The notes beneath the pieces are model-generated. The model was not told where the DNA came from. It saw only the letters and a program-made list of their open reading frames with translations, and did no database searches. From an uncultured Eudoraea sp. (GTDB lineage Bacteria > Bacteroidota > Bacteroidia > Flavobacteriales > Flavobacteriaceae), in contig CAJQNH010000184.1 in NCBI GenBank assembly GCA_905479615.1, positions 1 to 20,362 of the forward strand: 20,362 bases of DNA, given 5' to 3'. This document shows positions 1 through 6,925 of this stretch, one piece after another. Every line of letters begins with the position of its first letter. The first letter of the stretch is position 1. The position numbers were made by a program, and so were the translations under genes.

Positions 1-149
1 GCTACATCGCGTACTGCTTTAACACCATGCTCATGACCAAAAACACGTAGTCGTCCTTTTTGTTTGGCCCATCTGCCATTACCATCCATTATAATAGCCA
101 GATGTTTCGGAAGTTTTCCGTTTTTTAAATCCTCATTAGTATTCATCAT
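1..149 (-). CDS. uppS: Isoprenyl transferase (undecaprenyl diphosphate synthase), 5' part only
   Basis: This is the N-terminal end of cis-prenyl transferase, which condenses isopentenyl diphosphate onto farnesyl diphosphate to make the C55 lipid carrier for peptidoglycan and O-antigen precursors. The 49 codons visible include the family hallmark HLAIIMDGNGRWA, whose Asp (about residue 21-22) binds the Mg-diphosphate and whose following Asn, Arg and Trp belong to the active-site loop, followed by a Gly-His-rich stretch (FGHEHG) typical of the family. The gene continues past the left edge. Two ATGs in tandem (149-147 and 146-144) can both serve as start; I give the outer one. Only five bases separate it from the stop of the DUF6089 gene, so the two are probably cotranscribed. 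In flavobacteria this pair is usually followed by bamA, which would lie outside the window. Confidence 0.93.
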   Translation of the reverse strand, partial: MMNTNEDLKNGKLPKHLAIIMDGNGRWAKQKGRLRVFGHEHGVKAVRDV

Positions 150-154
150 AAGTG

Positions 155-841
155 TTACTCAAAACAATCGGAACATGGTTTTCTACCAAAGGTATAAGTT
201 AATGTAATTCCTGAGAAAACATACCAATCATCACTAAAAATATTTCCAAATTTAAATTGTTCAAAATTAGATCCTTCCGGATTACTGCCATCTAAATTGT
301 CAGTAAAAGTCAATCGGGCTCCTATTTCTGCACCTATAATCAAAAACTGTGACAACCTTGCCTTTAAACCAACAGTCATCGGAATGGCAAAAGAACCATC
401 CTTTTGATCTAAATCCTGCACCTGCCCCGCATCAAAGTATTTATACTCATATCGGAAATACGTAATACCAGTATACAAATATGGGGTGAACGCAGGTCCT
501 AATTTATGTAAATTATATTCAACAAAATTAAATTCGAGTCCTGCAGATGCCTCTATCACAGAATTGTCCATCTTATAGCCCCTTTGGCGTCTGGAAGAAA
601 TACTTGATTTTGAATCATCTGCCGTAAACTTTCCATAAATCACGCTAGCTCTCCAGGCATAACGCTTACTTTTATTCCACTTAAAAATACCCCCAATCGC
701 CGGACCGGAAGGTGCTATATAGTTTGTTCTGCCAACATCTCCAATGTTATTGGTACCCCCTGCATATACTCCAATTTCATAAGTTTGGGCATTTATCAAG
801 CCAAATCCAAGCAATAGAATAACAACAATAAACGCTCTCAT
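155..841 (-). CDS. DUF6089 family protein, probable outer-membrane beta-barrel
   Basis: The product is about 228 residues. It starts with a signal peptide (MRAFIVVILLLGFGLINAQ) and then has alternating polar and aromatic stretches and ends in a beta-strand-like segment with aromatic residues, as in small outer-membrane barrels of Bacteroidota. The open frame extends upstream to an ATG at 895, but I chose the ATG at 841 because it directly precedes the hydrophobic signal core, and a good promoter (858-885) lies between the two ATGs. The family is known from its fixed place between NAD kinase and uppS/bamA in flavobacteria, which suggests a role in outer-membrane assembly or cell shape; this is inference from context, and no biochemical function is known to me. 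A Cys-x-x-Cys (KPCSDCFE) sits at the extreme C-terminus. Confidence 0.82.
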   Translation of the reverse strand: MRAFIVVILLLGFGLINAQTYEIGVYAGGTNNIGDVGRTNYIAPSGPAIGGIFKWNKSKRYAWRASVIYGKFTADDSKSSISSRRQRGYKMDNSVIEASAGLEFNFVEYNLHKLGPAFTPYLYTGITYFRYEYKYFDAGQVQDLDQKDGSFAIPMTVGLKARLSQFLIIGAEIGARLTFTDNLDGSNPEGSNFEQFKFGNIFSDDWYVFSGITLTYTFGRKPCSDCFE

Positions 842-857
842 TAATTTCAAAAGTTTG

Positions 858-885
858 CAAATATAATTAATATAGCATTTTACAA
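858..885 (-). promoter_or_regulatory. Promoter of the DUF6089-uppS unit
   Basis: Read on the minus strand, TTG (885-883), a 17-base spacer and TATATTTG (865-858) match the Bacteroidota sigma consensus TTG-N17-23-TAnnTTTG. Transcription would begin around 852, about ten bases before the ATG at 841. This suggests DUF6089 and uppS can be transcribed independently of nadK. Confidence 0.6.
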
Positions 886-957
886 CTAATATCATATATA
901 CCCCTATTTACTTTTGATAAACAGTATTTGCAGTTTTTTATTGTTTTAAGGAAGTAT

Positions 958-1839
958 CTAATTCCGCTTATCCTGACCCCATAGCAATTTGTTTCTTATG
1001 GTTTCCAAAAAACTCTCGGAAGTGTAAGCAATCATTTTTATAGTAAATGAAGCCCTTTTAACAGTAATTTCTTTGCCATTTTCTATAGTGGCAATTCGGG
1101 AATCTAATGAAACAAGATGATTTACCTCACGACCTGAAACTTTTAATCGGATGATTGTGTCGTCTGAGATAACCAGGGGCCTTGCATTTAAATTATGAGG
1201 GGCGATAGGTGTAATTACCAGTGATTGTACTCCGGGCATTATAACTGGGCCTCCACAACTCAAAGAATAGCCTGTAGATCCTGTTGGCGTTGCTACTATA
1301 AGTCCATCTGCCCAATAAGAGGTCAAATATTCATTATTAAGATGTGTTTCCACAGTTATCATTGAAGTGGTATCCTTCCTGCTTACAGATACTTCATTCA
1401 ATGCATAATTCATATCCCTGAATTCAGGGATATCAAAATCGGCATTCACTTCTACCAGACTGCGTTCAACTATGGAATAGGCTCCGGAAACAAATTCTGT
1501 AACAACTCTTCTGACTTCTTCCTTTTTTAAAGTGGAAAGAAAACCAAGTCTACCGGTATTTACTCCAACTATGGGTATTCCCAGATCACGTATATATGTA
1601 ATAGCTCTTAAAATTGTTCCATCCCCTCCAAAACTCACAAACATTTCGAAAGACCGATCCAAACCTACTTCACGATCGAAGGTACTGTAATTTGCAACTT
1701 GTCTTGAAGCGGACAATTGAGCGTAAAAATGCGATTCAATATATACTTCTGCGCCAACATTTTTACATTCATCCAGCAACTCCACAACATAATCTAAGGT
1801 CTCACTCTCATAGATCTGAGCATATATTGCTATTTTCAT
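958..1839 (-). CDS. nadK: NAD kinase
   Basis: The 293-residue product phosphorylates NAD to NADP with ATP (or polyphosphate in some members), the only route to NADP. The diagnostic motifs are all present: GGDGT at residues 71-75 with the catalytic Asp, the VNTGRLGFLS segment at 93-102, the ALNE motif at 147-150 that binds the nicotinamide ribose, and the glycine-rich TPTGSTGYSLSCGGP at 184-198. Length agrees with bacterial NadK. It lies 87 bases downstream of the CBS-domain gene on the same strand and 116 bases upstream of DUF6089; no convincing own promoter was seen, so it is probably read together with the CBS gene. Confidence 0.96.
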   Translation of the reverse strand: MKIAIYAQIYESETLDYVVELLDECKNVGAEVYIESHFYAQLSASRQVANYSTFDREVGLDRSFEMFVSFGGDGTILRAITYIRDLGIPIVGVNTGRLGFLSTLKKEEVRRVVTEFVSGAYSIVERSLVEVNADFDIPEFRDMNYALNEVSVSRKDTTSMITVETHLNNEYLTSYWADGLIVATPTGSTGYSLSCGGPVIMPGVQSLVITPIAPHNLNARPLVISDDTIIRLKVSGREVNHLVSLDSRIATIENGKEITVKRASFTIKMIAYTSESFLETIRNKLLWGQDKRN

Positions 1840-1926
1840 ATTAGAATGGTTTACGTAATTAGCCTTTAACTGAGGGGGTAAATGAGGGTAAAATCACCTT
1901 TTTAAGAACACTTCCCCACATAGAAT

Positions 1927-2583
1927 TTAAACATTAAGATATTTATCAAGATAATCCGATCTTTCTTTTAAATTCTCAATAAACTGATCATCCTTGTTGC
2001 CAAAGAGAATATTGTAATTGTATCGCCGGAAGGTTTGGACCACTTCACTAAAATTACCGCTACTGATTTTTATTGTAATCTGAATAACATCATTTCGAAT
2101 ATCAGTAATAAATGCTCCGAGTAATTTGCTATTATTACTTTCAACTATCTGAGATATTTCACTGAAAGAATAGTCTTTTACACCTTTTGCTACTACGAGT
2201 ATTCCTCCCGGTTCTGTAAAGAACGGCGTATCTATAAAAACACCAACAATATCATTTAGGTCATAGTAACCTATTACCTGTTTTTCGTCATCCAGCACCG
2301 GCAACAAATTGCATTCATTCCTTGCAAATTGCTCAAGTACATCGAGCCATGAAGTACTTTTTAATGCAAAAAAGGACTCAAGATTATATTTGTAGTCTTC
2401 AATTTTTTTGTCGCTCTCAAAGGTTTCAAGATCATTTTCTGATAAGACTCCCAAAAAAAAGTTATTATCAGCAATAGCCACATGTGAATAGGTGGTATGC
2501 TTAAAAAAATGAATAACCTTATTAAGCGTTCCTTCCAAATTAAAAACCGGAATTGTTGTAATTATATGGGATTGGATCTGCAT
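1927..2583 (-). CDS. CBS-domain protein with C-terminal ACT-like region
   Basis: The 218-residue soluble protein has two CBS-type repeats: the first covers roughly residues 1-60 (ITTIPVFNLEGTLNKVIHFF through LGVLSENDLE) and the second 65-120 (SWLDVLEQFARNECNLLPVL through GYYDLNDIVGVF). A third region, about 125-195, has the beta-alpha-beta pattern of an ACT-like domain. Paired CBS repeats usually bind adenine nucleotides and act as energy or ligand sensors. No catalytic domain is attached, so this is a stand-alone sensor of unknown partner. It sits upstream of nadK, and this CBS-nadK-DUF6089-uppS order recurs in flavobacteria; a link between nucleotide sensing and NADP synthesis is possible but is inference. 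It diverges from pdxJ, with 93 bases between the two start codons. Confidence 0.85.
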   Translation of the reverse strand: MQIQSHIITTIPVFNLEGTLNKVIHFFKHTTYSHVAIADNNFFLGVLSENDLETFESDKKIEDYKYNLESFFALKSTSWLDVLEQFARNECNLLPVLDDEKQVIGYYDLNDIVGVFIDTPFFTEPGGILVVAKGVKDYSFSEISQIVESNNSKLLGAFITDIRNDVIQITIKISSGNFSEVVQTFRRYNYNILFGNKDDQFIENLKERSDYLDKYLNV

Positions 2584-2641
2584 GTCATTAAAATCTTACG
2601 CAAAATACTAATTTTAAACATCAAAAGGTATGCCTTATTTG

Positions 2642-2649
2642 TATTTTTG
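2642..2649 (+). promoter_or_regulatory. Probable -7 box of the pdxJ promoter
   Basis: TATTTTTG is a perfect TAnnTTTG box, 27 bases upstream of the pdxJ ATG at 2677, in the divergent region between the CBS gene and pdxJ. No clear TTG is seen at the expected -33 distance, so only the downstream half is supported. Confidence 0.45.
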
Positions 2650-2676
2650 AGCCCTGGAAAATATAAATATCGTAAA

Positions 2677-3390
2677 ATGACAAAACTTAGTGTTAATGTT
2701 AACAAAATAGCTACTCTGAGGAATTCAAGGGGTGGGAATGTCCCAAATCTCATAAAAGTAGTTGCCGATATAGAAGGTTTTGGTGCGCAAGGAATAACTA
2801 TTCATCCCCGACCAGATGAAAGGCATATTAAATATGAGGACGCTCTTAAACTCAGGGAAGTAGTAACTACTGAATTGAATATTGAGGGGAATCCAATTGA
2901 TAAATTTATTGACTTAGTACTGGAAGTTCAACCAGTTCAGGTCACCCTGGTTCCCGACTCGGTTAATGCTATTACCTCCAATGCCGGCTGGGACACAATA
3001 ACTCACAAAGACTTTTTAAATGAAGTCATTGGGGTTTTTAAAGAAAAAAATATTCGCACTTCAATATTTGTAGATCCCGAAATAAGAATGGTTTCCGGTG
3101 CTGCCAAAACTGGTGCCGAAAGAATTGAGCTCTATACGGAACAGTATGCCAAGAGCTATGAAGCTGGCAACAGACTTGGGGTTCAACCTTTCATTGATGC
3201 CGCAAATGCTGCTCATAAACTAGGTCTGGGTATTAATGCCGGACACGATTTAAGCCTCAATAATATAAAATATTTTAAAGATAATATCTCTAACCTGCTT
3301 GAAGTATCCATTGGGCATGCCCTAATTTGCGAATCGCTTTATCTGGGACTGGAAAATGTGATTAATATGTATTTACACCGATTGAAATAA
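2677..3390 (+). CDS. pdxJ: Pyridoxine 5'-phosphate synthase
   Basis: PdxJ makes pyridoxine 5'-phosphate from deoxyxylulose 5-phosphate and 3-amino-1-hydroxyacetone phosphate, the last ring-forming step of the DXP-dependent vitamin B6 pathway. The 237-residue product is a TIM barrel of normal length. Visible signatures are VNKIATLRNSRGG at residues 8-20, HPRPDERHI at 43-51 with catalytic His43, Glu70 in NIEGNP, AGHDLSL at 188-194 with His190, and the phosphate-binding SIGHALI at 211-217. The frame is open upstream to 2497, but the conserved N-terminus begins with MTKLSVNVNK and the -7 box at 2642 falls inside the extension, so the start is 2677. Its last base is shared with the ATG of the next gene. 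Confidence 0.96.
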   Translation: MTKLSVNVNKIATLRNSRGGNVPNLIKVVADIEGFGAQGITIHPRPDERHIKYEDALKLREVVTTELNIEGNPIDKFIDLVLEVQPVQVTLVPDSVNAITSNAGWDTITHKDFLNEVIGVFKEKNIRTSIFVDPEIRMVSGAAKTGAERIELYTEQYAKSYEAGNRLGVQPFIDAANAAHKLGLGINAGHDLSLNNIKYFKDNISNLLEVSIGHALICESLYLGLENVINMYLHRLK

Positions 3391-4160
3391 TGACTTTACT
3401 TCATTCTAATATCATAGGCAAAGGCAAACCCCTGCTGATATTGCATGGCTTTTTAGGAATGTCCGATAATTGGAAAACCCTGGGTACCCAATATGCACAA
3501 AATGGTTATGAAGTTCATCTTATAGACCAACGGAATCATGGCAAGAGCTTCTGGTCAGAGGAATTTAATTATACAATTCTTGCTGAAGATTTAAATCACT
3601 ATTTTAACCATCATAAGTTTTCAAGTGCTTGTATCCTGGGGCATTCTATGGGTGGTAAAACGGCAATGACCTTTGCTTGTAAGTATCAGGATTTAGTAGA
3701 TAAATTAATAGTTGCTGACATTGCCCCAAAATTCTATCCCCCTCATCATCAGTATATTATTGATGCCTTAAAAACTCTACGTATGGAAGAAATTTCCTCT
3801 CGAAGTCAGGCCGATTTTCTGCTTGCGGAGCACCTTCATGATTGGGGAATAAGGCAGTTTTTATTAAAAAACCTTCATTGGATAGATAAAGGAAAATTGG
3901 CCTTTCGTTTTAACCTCGATATCCTGGCGCAAAAAATGGAAGAAATTGGAGAATCCCTTGGCCATACAGAATACTTTTCCGGCCCAACCTTATTTTTAAG
4001 AGGCAGCAAATCAGCGTACATTACTACTGAAGACCTGTCTGAAATTAAGCATCATTTTCCGAAAGCAGAGCTCCAGACTATTGATGATGCAGGGCATTGG
4101 TTACATGCCGAAAACCCGCAACAGTTTATTGAAAAATCAATGGTTTTTCTAAATTCGTAA
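3390..4160 (+). CDS. Alpha/beta hydrolase, YbfF-like esterase
   Basis: The 256-residue product has a full alpha/beta-hydrolase layout. There is an oxyanion-hole HGF at 19-21, a DQRNHG motif at 46-51, the nucleophile elbow GHSMGG with Ser86, Asp110 in VADIAP, and His236 in AGHWLHAE. Spacing of Ser, Asp and His fits the E. coli YbfF esterase triad (Ser89, Asp113, His234 by my recollection). YbfF-type enzymes hydrolyse acyl-CoA and short esters in vitro; the true substrate here is unknown. No signal peptide is seen, so it is probably cytoplasmic. Its ATG overlaps the pdxJ stop in a TAATG arrangement, a sign of translational coupling, so it is likely made together with PdxJ; no functional link to vitamin B6 is established. 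Confidence 0.88.
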   Translation: MTLLHSNIIGKGKPLLILHGFLGMSDNWKTLGTQYAQNGYEVHLIDQRNHGKSFWSEEFNYTILAEDLNHYFNHHKFSSACILGHSMGGKTAMTFACKYQDLVDKLIVADIAPKFYPPHHQYIIDALKTLRMEEISSRSQADFLLAEHLHDWGIRQFLLKNLHWIDKGKLAFRFNLDILAQKMEEIGESLGHTEYFSGPTLFLRGSKSAYITTEDLSEIKHHFPKAELQTIDDAGHWLHAENPQQFIEKSMVFLNS

Positions 4161-4245
4161 AAAAGGAGCTAACCTACCCTACATTGACCTTTTGAATTAC
4201 GAAAGGCTTAATATTATATATCAAAAAATATAACTACTTTTATAG

Positions 4246-4299
4246 ATGTCAAGCTATATTGGCGCCATTTTTATAAATGCTAAAGACCTGAGCAAATGA
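4246..4299 (+). CDS. Possible 17-residue leader peptide upstream of the membrane protein
   Basis: A short frame encodes MSSYIGAIFINAKDLSK and its TGA overlaps the ATG of the following gene (ATGA at 4296-4299). A box TACTTTTA, one base from the TAnnTTTG consensus, lies at 4235-4242, so a transcript from it would start close to or inside this frame. The overlap is the usual geometry for translational coupling, but so short a frame can occur by chance and there is no similarity I recognise. Confidence 0.28.
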   Translation: MSSYIGAIFINAKDLSK

Positions 4300-4646
4300 A
4301 ACTTATTATTCGAATTTTATTGAGTGCCCTGGCAGTGGTAATACTGTCAAATATACTACCTGGTATTGGAGTAGACTCCTATACAACAGCGATCATTGTG
4401 GCCATTGTACTAGGCCTCTTAAACTTTATTGTTAAACCTATTTTGGTAATCCTTACCTTGCCCATAACCATATTAACATTAGGCTTATTCTTACTGATTA
4501 TTAACGCCCTGATTATCTTACTGGCAGACAAGTTTGTCTCCGGGTTTACTGTGGATTCTATTTGGTGGGCATTATTGTTCAGTCTCCTATTAACCTTTCT
4601 TGAATCTATCTTTTTCTCATTTTTAAAGGAGGATAAAAATTCCTGA
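4296..4646 (+). CDS. Small integral membrane protein, phage holin 4-2 family (COG1950)
   Basis: The 116-residue protein is almost entirely hydrophobic, with about four predicted membrane helices (roughly residues 3-21, 28-52, 55-77 and 88-110). It carries the family signature around residues 42-72, LLNFIVKPILVILTLPITIL followed by TLGLFLLIINA. Despite the family name, chromosomal members occur across bacteria as ordinary membrane proteins of unknown role, and nothing nearby suggests a prophage. The gene stands between pdxJ-hydrolase and tig, with 135 bases upstream and 95 downstream. A short perfect inverted repeat, TCCTGA-T-TCAGGA, spans its stop codon at 4641-4653, without a T-run. Confidence 0.85.
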   Translation: MKLIIRILLSALAVVILSNILPGIGVDSYTTAIIVAIVLGLLNFIVKPILVILTLPITILTLGLFLLIINALIILLADKFVSGFTVDSIWWALLFSLLLTFLESIFFSFLKEDKNS

Positions 4647-4677
4647 TTCAGGATTTGATAATCAGCTATTTAAAAAC

Positions 4678-4708
4678 TTGTTCCTGTTTATAAAATATCC
4701 TATTTTTG
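4678..4708 (+). promoter_or_regulatory. Promoter of tig
   Basis: TTG (4678-4680), a 20-base spacer and a perfect TATTTTTG (4701-4708) match the Bacteroidota consensus. Transcription would start near 4714, about 28 bases before the tig ATG at 4742. The box also rules out an alternative upstream start at 4706. Confidence 0.68.
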
Positions 4709-4741
4709 CATCCCATTTTAGAAAGCAAATTAGAGATATCG

Positions 4742-6064
4742 ATGAATATTCAGAAAGAGCAGATAGACGAGTTAAATGCTATTGTAAAAGTAGCAATAAC
4801 GAAAGATGACTATAGTGATAAGGTAGATAAAATTCTAAAGGATTATAAAAAACAGGCAAACATTCCGGGGTTTAGGAAAGGGCAGGTTCCTATGGGATTA
4901 ATAAAGAAACAATATGGTAAAGCCGTATTGGTTGACGAAGTAAATAAACTTTTACAGGATAACCTTAATAAATATCTAACCGAAGAAAAACTAGATGTCC
5001 TTGGCAATCCACTTCCAAAACAACAGGATAATTTTAATTGGGAGGCAGAAGATTTTTCTTTTGAATTTGAATTGGGCCTTGCTCCCAATTTTGAAGTAGC
5101 ACTAAAGACAAAAAAACCGATTACTCATTATAAAATTGTAGCTGACAAGAAAATGATTGATGAGCAGGTTGACCGCATAATAAAACAATACGGAAAACTA
5201 ATTAGTAAATCTGAAGTTGGCAAGAACGATGAGCTTACTGGCACTTTTAGAAATGAAGAAGAGGAAATAGATCATAAGTCTAACCTTGAAATGTCTAAAG
5301 TAAAAAGCAAAAAGGCCATAGATGGTCTTCGCGGCAAAAAAGTTGGTGATACTGTAATTTTGAAAACCAAAGGCCTTTTTAAAGAAGATTATTTATTATC
5401 CGGAGCTTTAGGAATTCAAAAGGAAAAGGCAGAAAAACTGAATATAGAAGTAAGTTTTACTATAGAGGAAATCAATGAAAGGGAGTCTGCGAATTTAGAT
5501 CAGGAATTGTTTGATAAACTTTTTGGCAAAGATGCCATTACTTCAGAGAAAGAACTCAGAGAAAGAATAAAAGAAGATTCGGAGAAACAATTTGAACAAC
5601 AGGCAGATCAGAAACTATTGAATGATGTTACGGAACGGCTTATTGAAACCATAAAATTTGATCTTCCATCAGGATTTCTTAAAAAATGGATTCAGACCAC
5701 AGGGGAAAAATCACTTTCCGAAGAGGAGGCCAATGATGAATATGAGAAGTCTGAAAAAGGATTGCGTTATCAATTAATTGAAGGGAAAATCATTAAAGAT
5801 AACGGCATTGAAATCCAATTTGATGAATTGAAAGAGTTTGCCAAAGGTTTTATTAAATCTCAAATGGCCCAATACGGCCAGTTAAATCCACAGGAAGAGG
5901 AATTAGATAATATTGCTACCAGAGTTTTAGGTAATCAGGAAGAAGTAAAAAGACTATCTGAGCAGCTAATGAGCCAAAAACTAATTTCACTTTATAAAGA
6001 GAAGGCTAATTTGAAGAAAAAAGAAGTTACTTATGATAATTTCGTGAAAGAGGTTTACGGTTAA
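4742..6064 (+). CDS. tig: Trigger factor (ribosome-associated chaperone)
   Basis: Trigger factor binds the ribosomal exit tunnel and shields nascent chains. The 440-residue product has the N-terminal ribosome-docking signature GFRKGQVP at residues 43-50 within IPGFRKGQVPMGLIKKQYG. It continues with a diverged FKBP-like middle region (about 150-240, with GLRGKKVGD) and a long helical, highly charged C-terminal region forming the chaperone arms. The middle domain looks poorly conserved against classical FKBP residues, so prolyl isomerase activity is doubtful; this is my reading of the sequence. The start at 4742 is chosen because the conserved MNIQKEQIDELNA begins there and the promoter covers the longer alternative. 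The tig-clpP-clpX order is the common bacterial arrangement, linking folding with degradation. Confidence 0.94.
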   Translation: MNIQKEQIDELNAIVKVAITKDDYSDKVDKILKDYKKQANIPGFRKGQVPMGLIKKQYGKAVLVDEVNKLLQDNLNKYLTEEKLDVLGNPLPKQQDNFNWEAEDFSFEFELGLAPNFEVALKTKKPITHYKIVADKKMIDEQVDRIIKQYGKLISKSEVGKNDELTGTFRNEEEEIDHKSNLEMSKVKSKKAIDGLRGKKVGDTVILKTKGLFKEDYLLSGALGIQKEKAEKLNIEVSFTIEEINERESANLDQELFDKLFGKDAITSEKELRERIKEDSEKQFEQQADQKLLNDVTERLIETIKFDLPSGFLKKWIQTTGEKSLSEEEANDEYEKSEKGLRYQLIEGKIIKDNGIEIQFDELKEFAKGFIKSQMAQYGQLNPQEEELDNIATRVLGNQEEVKRLSEQLMSQKLISLYKEKANLKKKEVTYDNFVKEVYG

Positions 6065-6092
6065 AATTAAAAAATAAATTAAGTATCTTTAC

Positions 6093-6127
6093 GGTGCCGA
6101 AAGCAGTAATTTCGGCACCTTTTTTTT
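6093..6127 (+). terminator. Rho-independent terminator between tig and clpP
   Basis: A perfect 10-base-pair stem, GGTGCCGAAA (6093-6102) and TTTCGGCACC (6110-6119), encloses a 7-base loop and is followed by eight T (6120-6127). It lies 29 bases after the tig stop and 22 bases before the clpP ATG. A promoter-like TATCTTTA (6084-6091) directly precedes the stem, so the hairpin might also sit at the 5' end of a clpP transcript. Confidence 0.88.
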
Positions 6128-6149
6128 ACTTAAAAATATCATATTAAAT

Positions 6150-6830
6150 ATGGATTTCGGAAAAGAATTTCAAAATTATGCTATCAAGGACCAAGGTATA
6201 AATAGCATGTATTACGAGCGTATTATAAGCAGTATGTATCCGGTGAACATGACGCCAAATATTATTGAGGAAAGGCAATTGAATGCAATTGCAATGGACG
6301 TTTTCTCAAGACTTATGATGGACCGTATCATTTTTTTAGGAACAGGTATTAATGACCAGGTAGCCAATATCGTACAGGCACAATTACTTTTTCTGGCCAG
6401 TGCAGATTCCTCTAAAGATATTCAGATTTACATTAACTCTCCCGGAGGAAGTGTCTATGCCGGGCTTGGGATCTATGACACCATGCAATTTATTAAACCG
6501 GATGTAGCTACAATCTGCACGGGAATGGCTGCATCTATGGCTGCTGTCCTTCTATGTGCCGGAGAAAAAGGTAAACGCAGTGGTTTGACACATTCTCGGG
6601 TAATGATACATCAACCGATGTCCGGAGCCCAGGGACAAGCAAGTGATATAGAGATTGCTGCCATTGAGGTACTTAAAATTAAGGATGAATTATACCATAT
6701 TATATCTGAACACTCTGGTCAAAAATTTGATAAAGTCTATGAAGATAGCGATCGGGATTATTGGATGAAAGCTCAGGAAGCCAAAGATTATGGTATGATT
6801 GACGAAATTTTAGAAAGGGATAAGGATTAA
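6150..6830 (+). CDS. clpP: ATP-dependent Clp protease proteolytic subunit
   Basis: ClpP forms the tetradecameric serine-protease barrel that degrades substrates unfolded by ClpX (or ClpA/ClpC). The 226-residue product has the full catalytic triad: Ser129 in GMAASMAAVLL, His154 in VMIHQPM, and Asp203 in DSDRDYWM, with the 25- and 49-residue spacings of E. coli ClpP. INSPGGSVYAG at 95-105 is the oxyanion and substrate-strand region. About 30 residues precede the mature-type N-terminus, probably a propeptide removed by self-cleavage, as is usual. The ATG at 6150 follows the terminator closely. clpX begins 95 bases after the clpP stop with its own -7 box, so the two may be only partly cotranscribed. 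Confidence 0.97.
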   Translation: MDFGKEFQNYAIKDQGINSMYYERIISSMYPVNMTPNIIEERQLNAIAMDVFSRLMMDRIIFLGTGINDQVANIVQAQLLFLASADSSKDIQIYINSPGGSVYAGLGIYDTMQFIKPDVATICTGMAASMAAVLLCAGEKGKRSGLTHSRVMIHQPMSGAQGQASDIEIAAIEVLKIKDELYHIISEHSGQKFDKVYEDSDRDYWMKAQEAKDYGMIDEILERDKD

Positions 6831-6843
6831 TTTCGATGAAATA

Positions 6844-6872
6844 CCCATATTTACACTGTTATGGGCTTTTTT
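6844..6872 (+). terminator. Weak terminator-like hairpin after clpP
   Basis: CCCATA (6844-6849) and TATGGG (6860-6865) form a six-base-pair stem with a 10-base loop, followed after one C by six T (6867-6872). It sits 13 bases after the clpP stop. The stem is short, so readthrough into clpX is likely. Confidence 0.45.
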
Positions 6873-6885
6873 AATGAACCAAAAT

Positions 6886-6893
6886 TACTTTTG
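6886..6893 (+). promoter_or_regulatory. Probable -7 box of the clpX promoter
   Basis: TACTTTTG is a perfect TAnnTTTG box, 32 bases upstream of the clpX ATG and just after the clpP hairpin. I see no TTG at the expected upstream distance, so it is supported only in part. Confidence 0.45.
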
Positions 6894-6925
6894 TTTCGTT
6901 ATTGTTTAGAAATCTAGTTAAAGTT

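Noticed and set aside
1866..1894. Short G-rich direct repeat GAGGGGGTAAAT/GAGGGTAAAA between nadK and the CBS gene
   Set aside because: Only two imperfect copies, no promoter geometry; probably chance.
2497..2676. 60-codon N-terminal extension of pdxJ
   Set aside because: It overlaps the divergent CBS gene and the pdxJ -7 box, and PdxJ proteins do not carry such an extension.
4260..4267. Palindrome TGGCGCCA upstream of the membrane-protein gene
   Set aside because: Eight bases are too short to stand out, and it falls inside the possible leader frame without other structure.
4296..4646. Holin-family name suggesting a prophage remnant
   Set aside because: No other phage gene, attachment site or composition change is present; chromosomal members of this family are common in non-phage settings.
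4641..4653. Inverted repeat TCCTGA-T-TCAGGA at the end of the membrane-protein gene
   Set aside because: The loop would be a single base and no T-run follows, so it is unlikely to terminate transcription.
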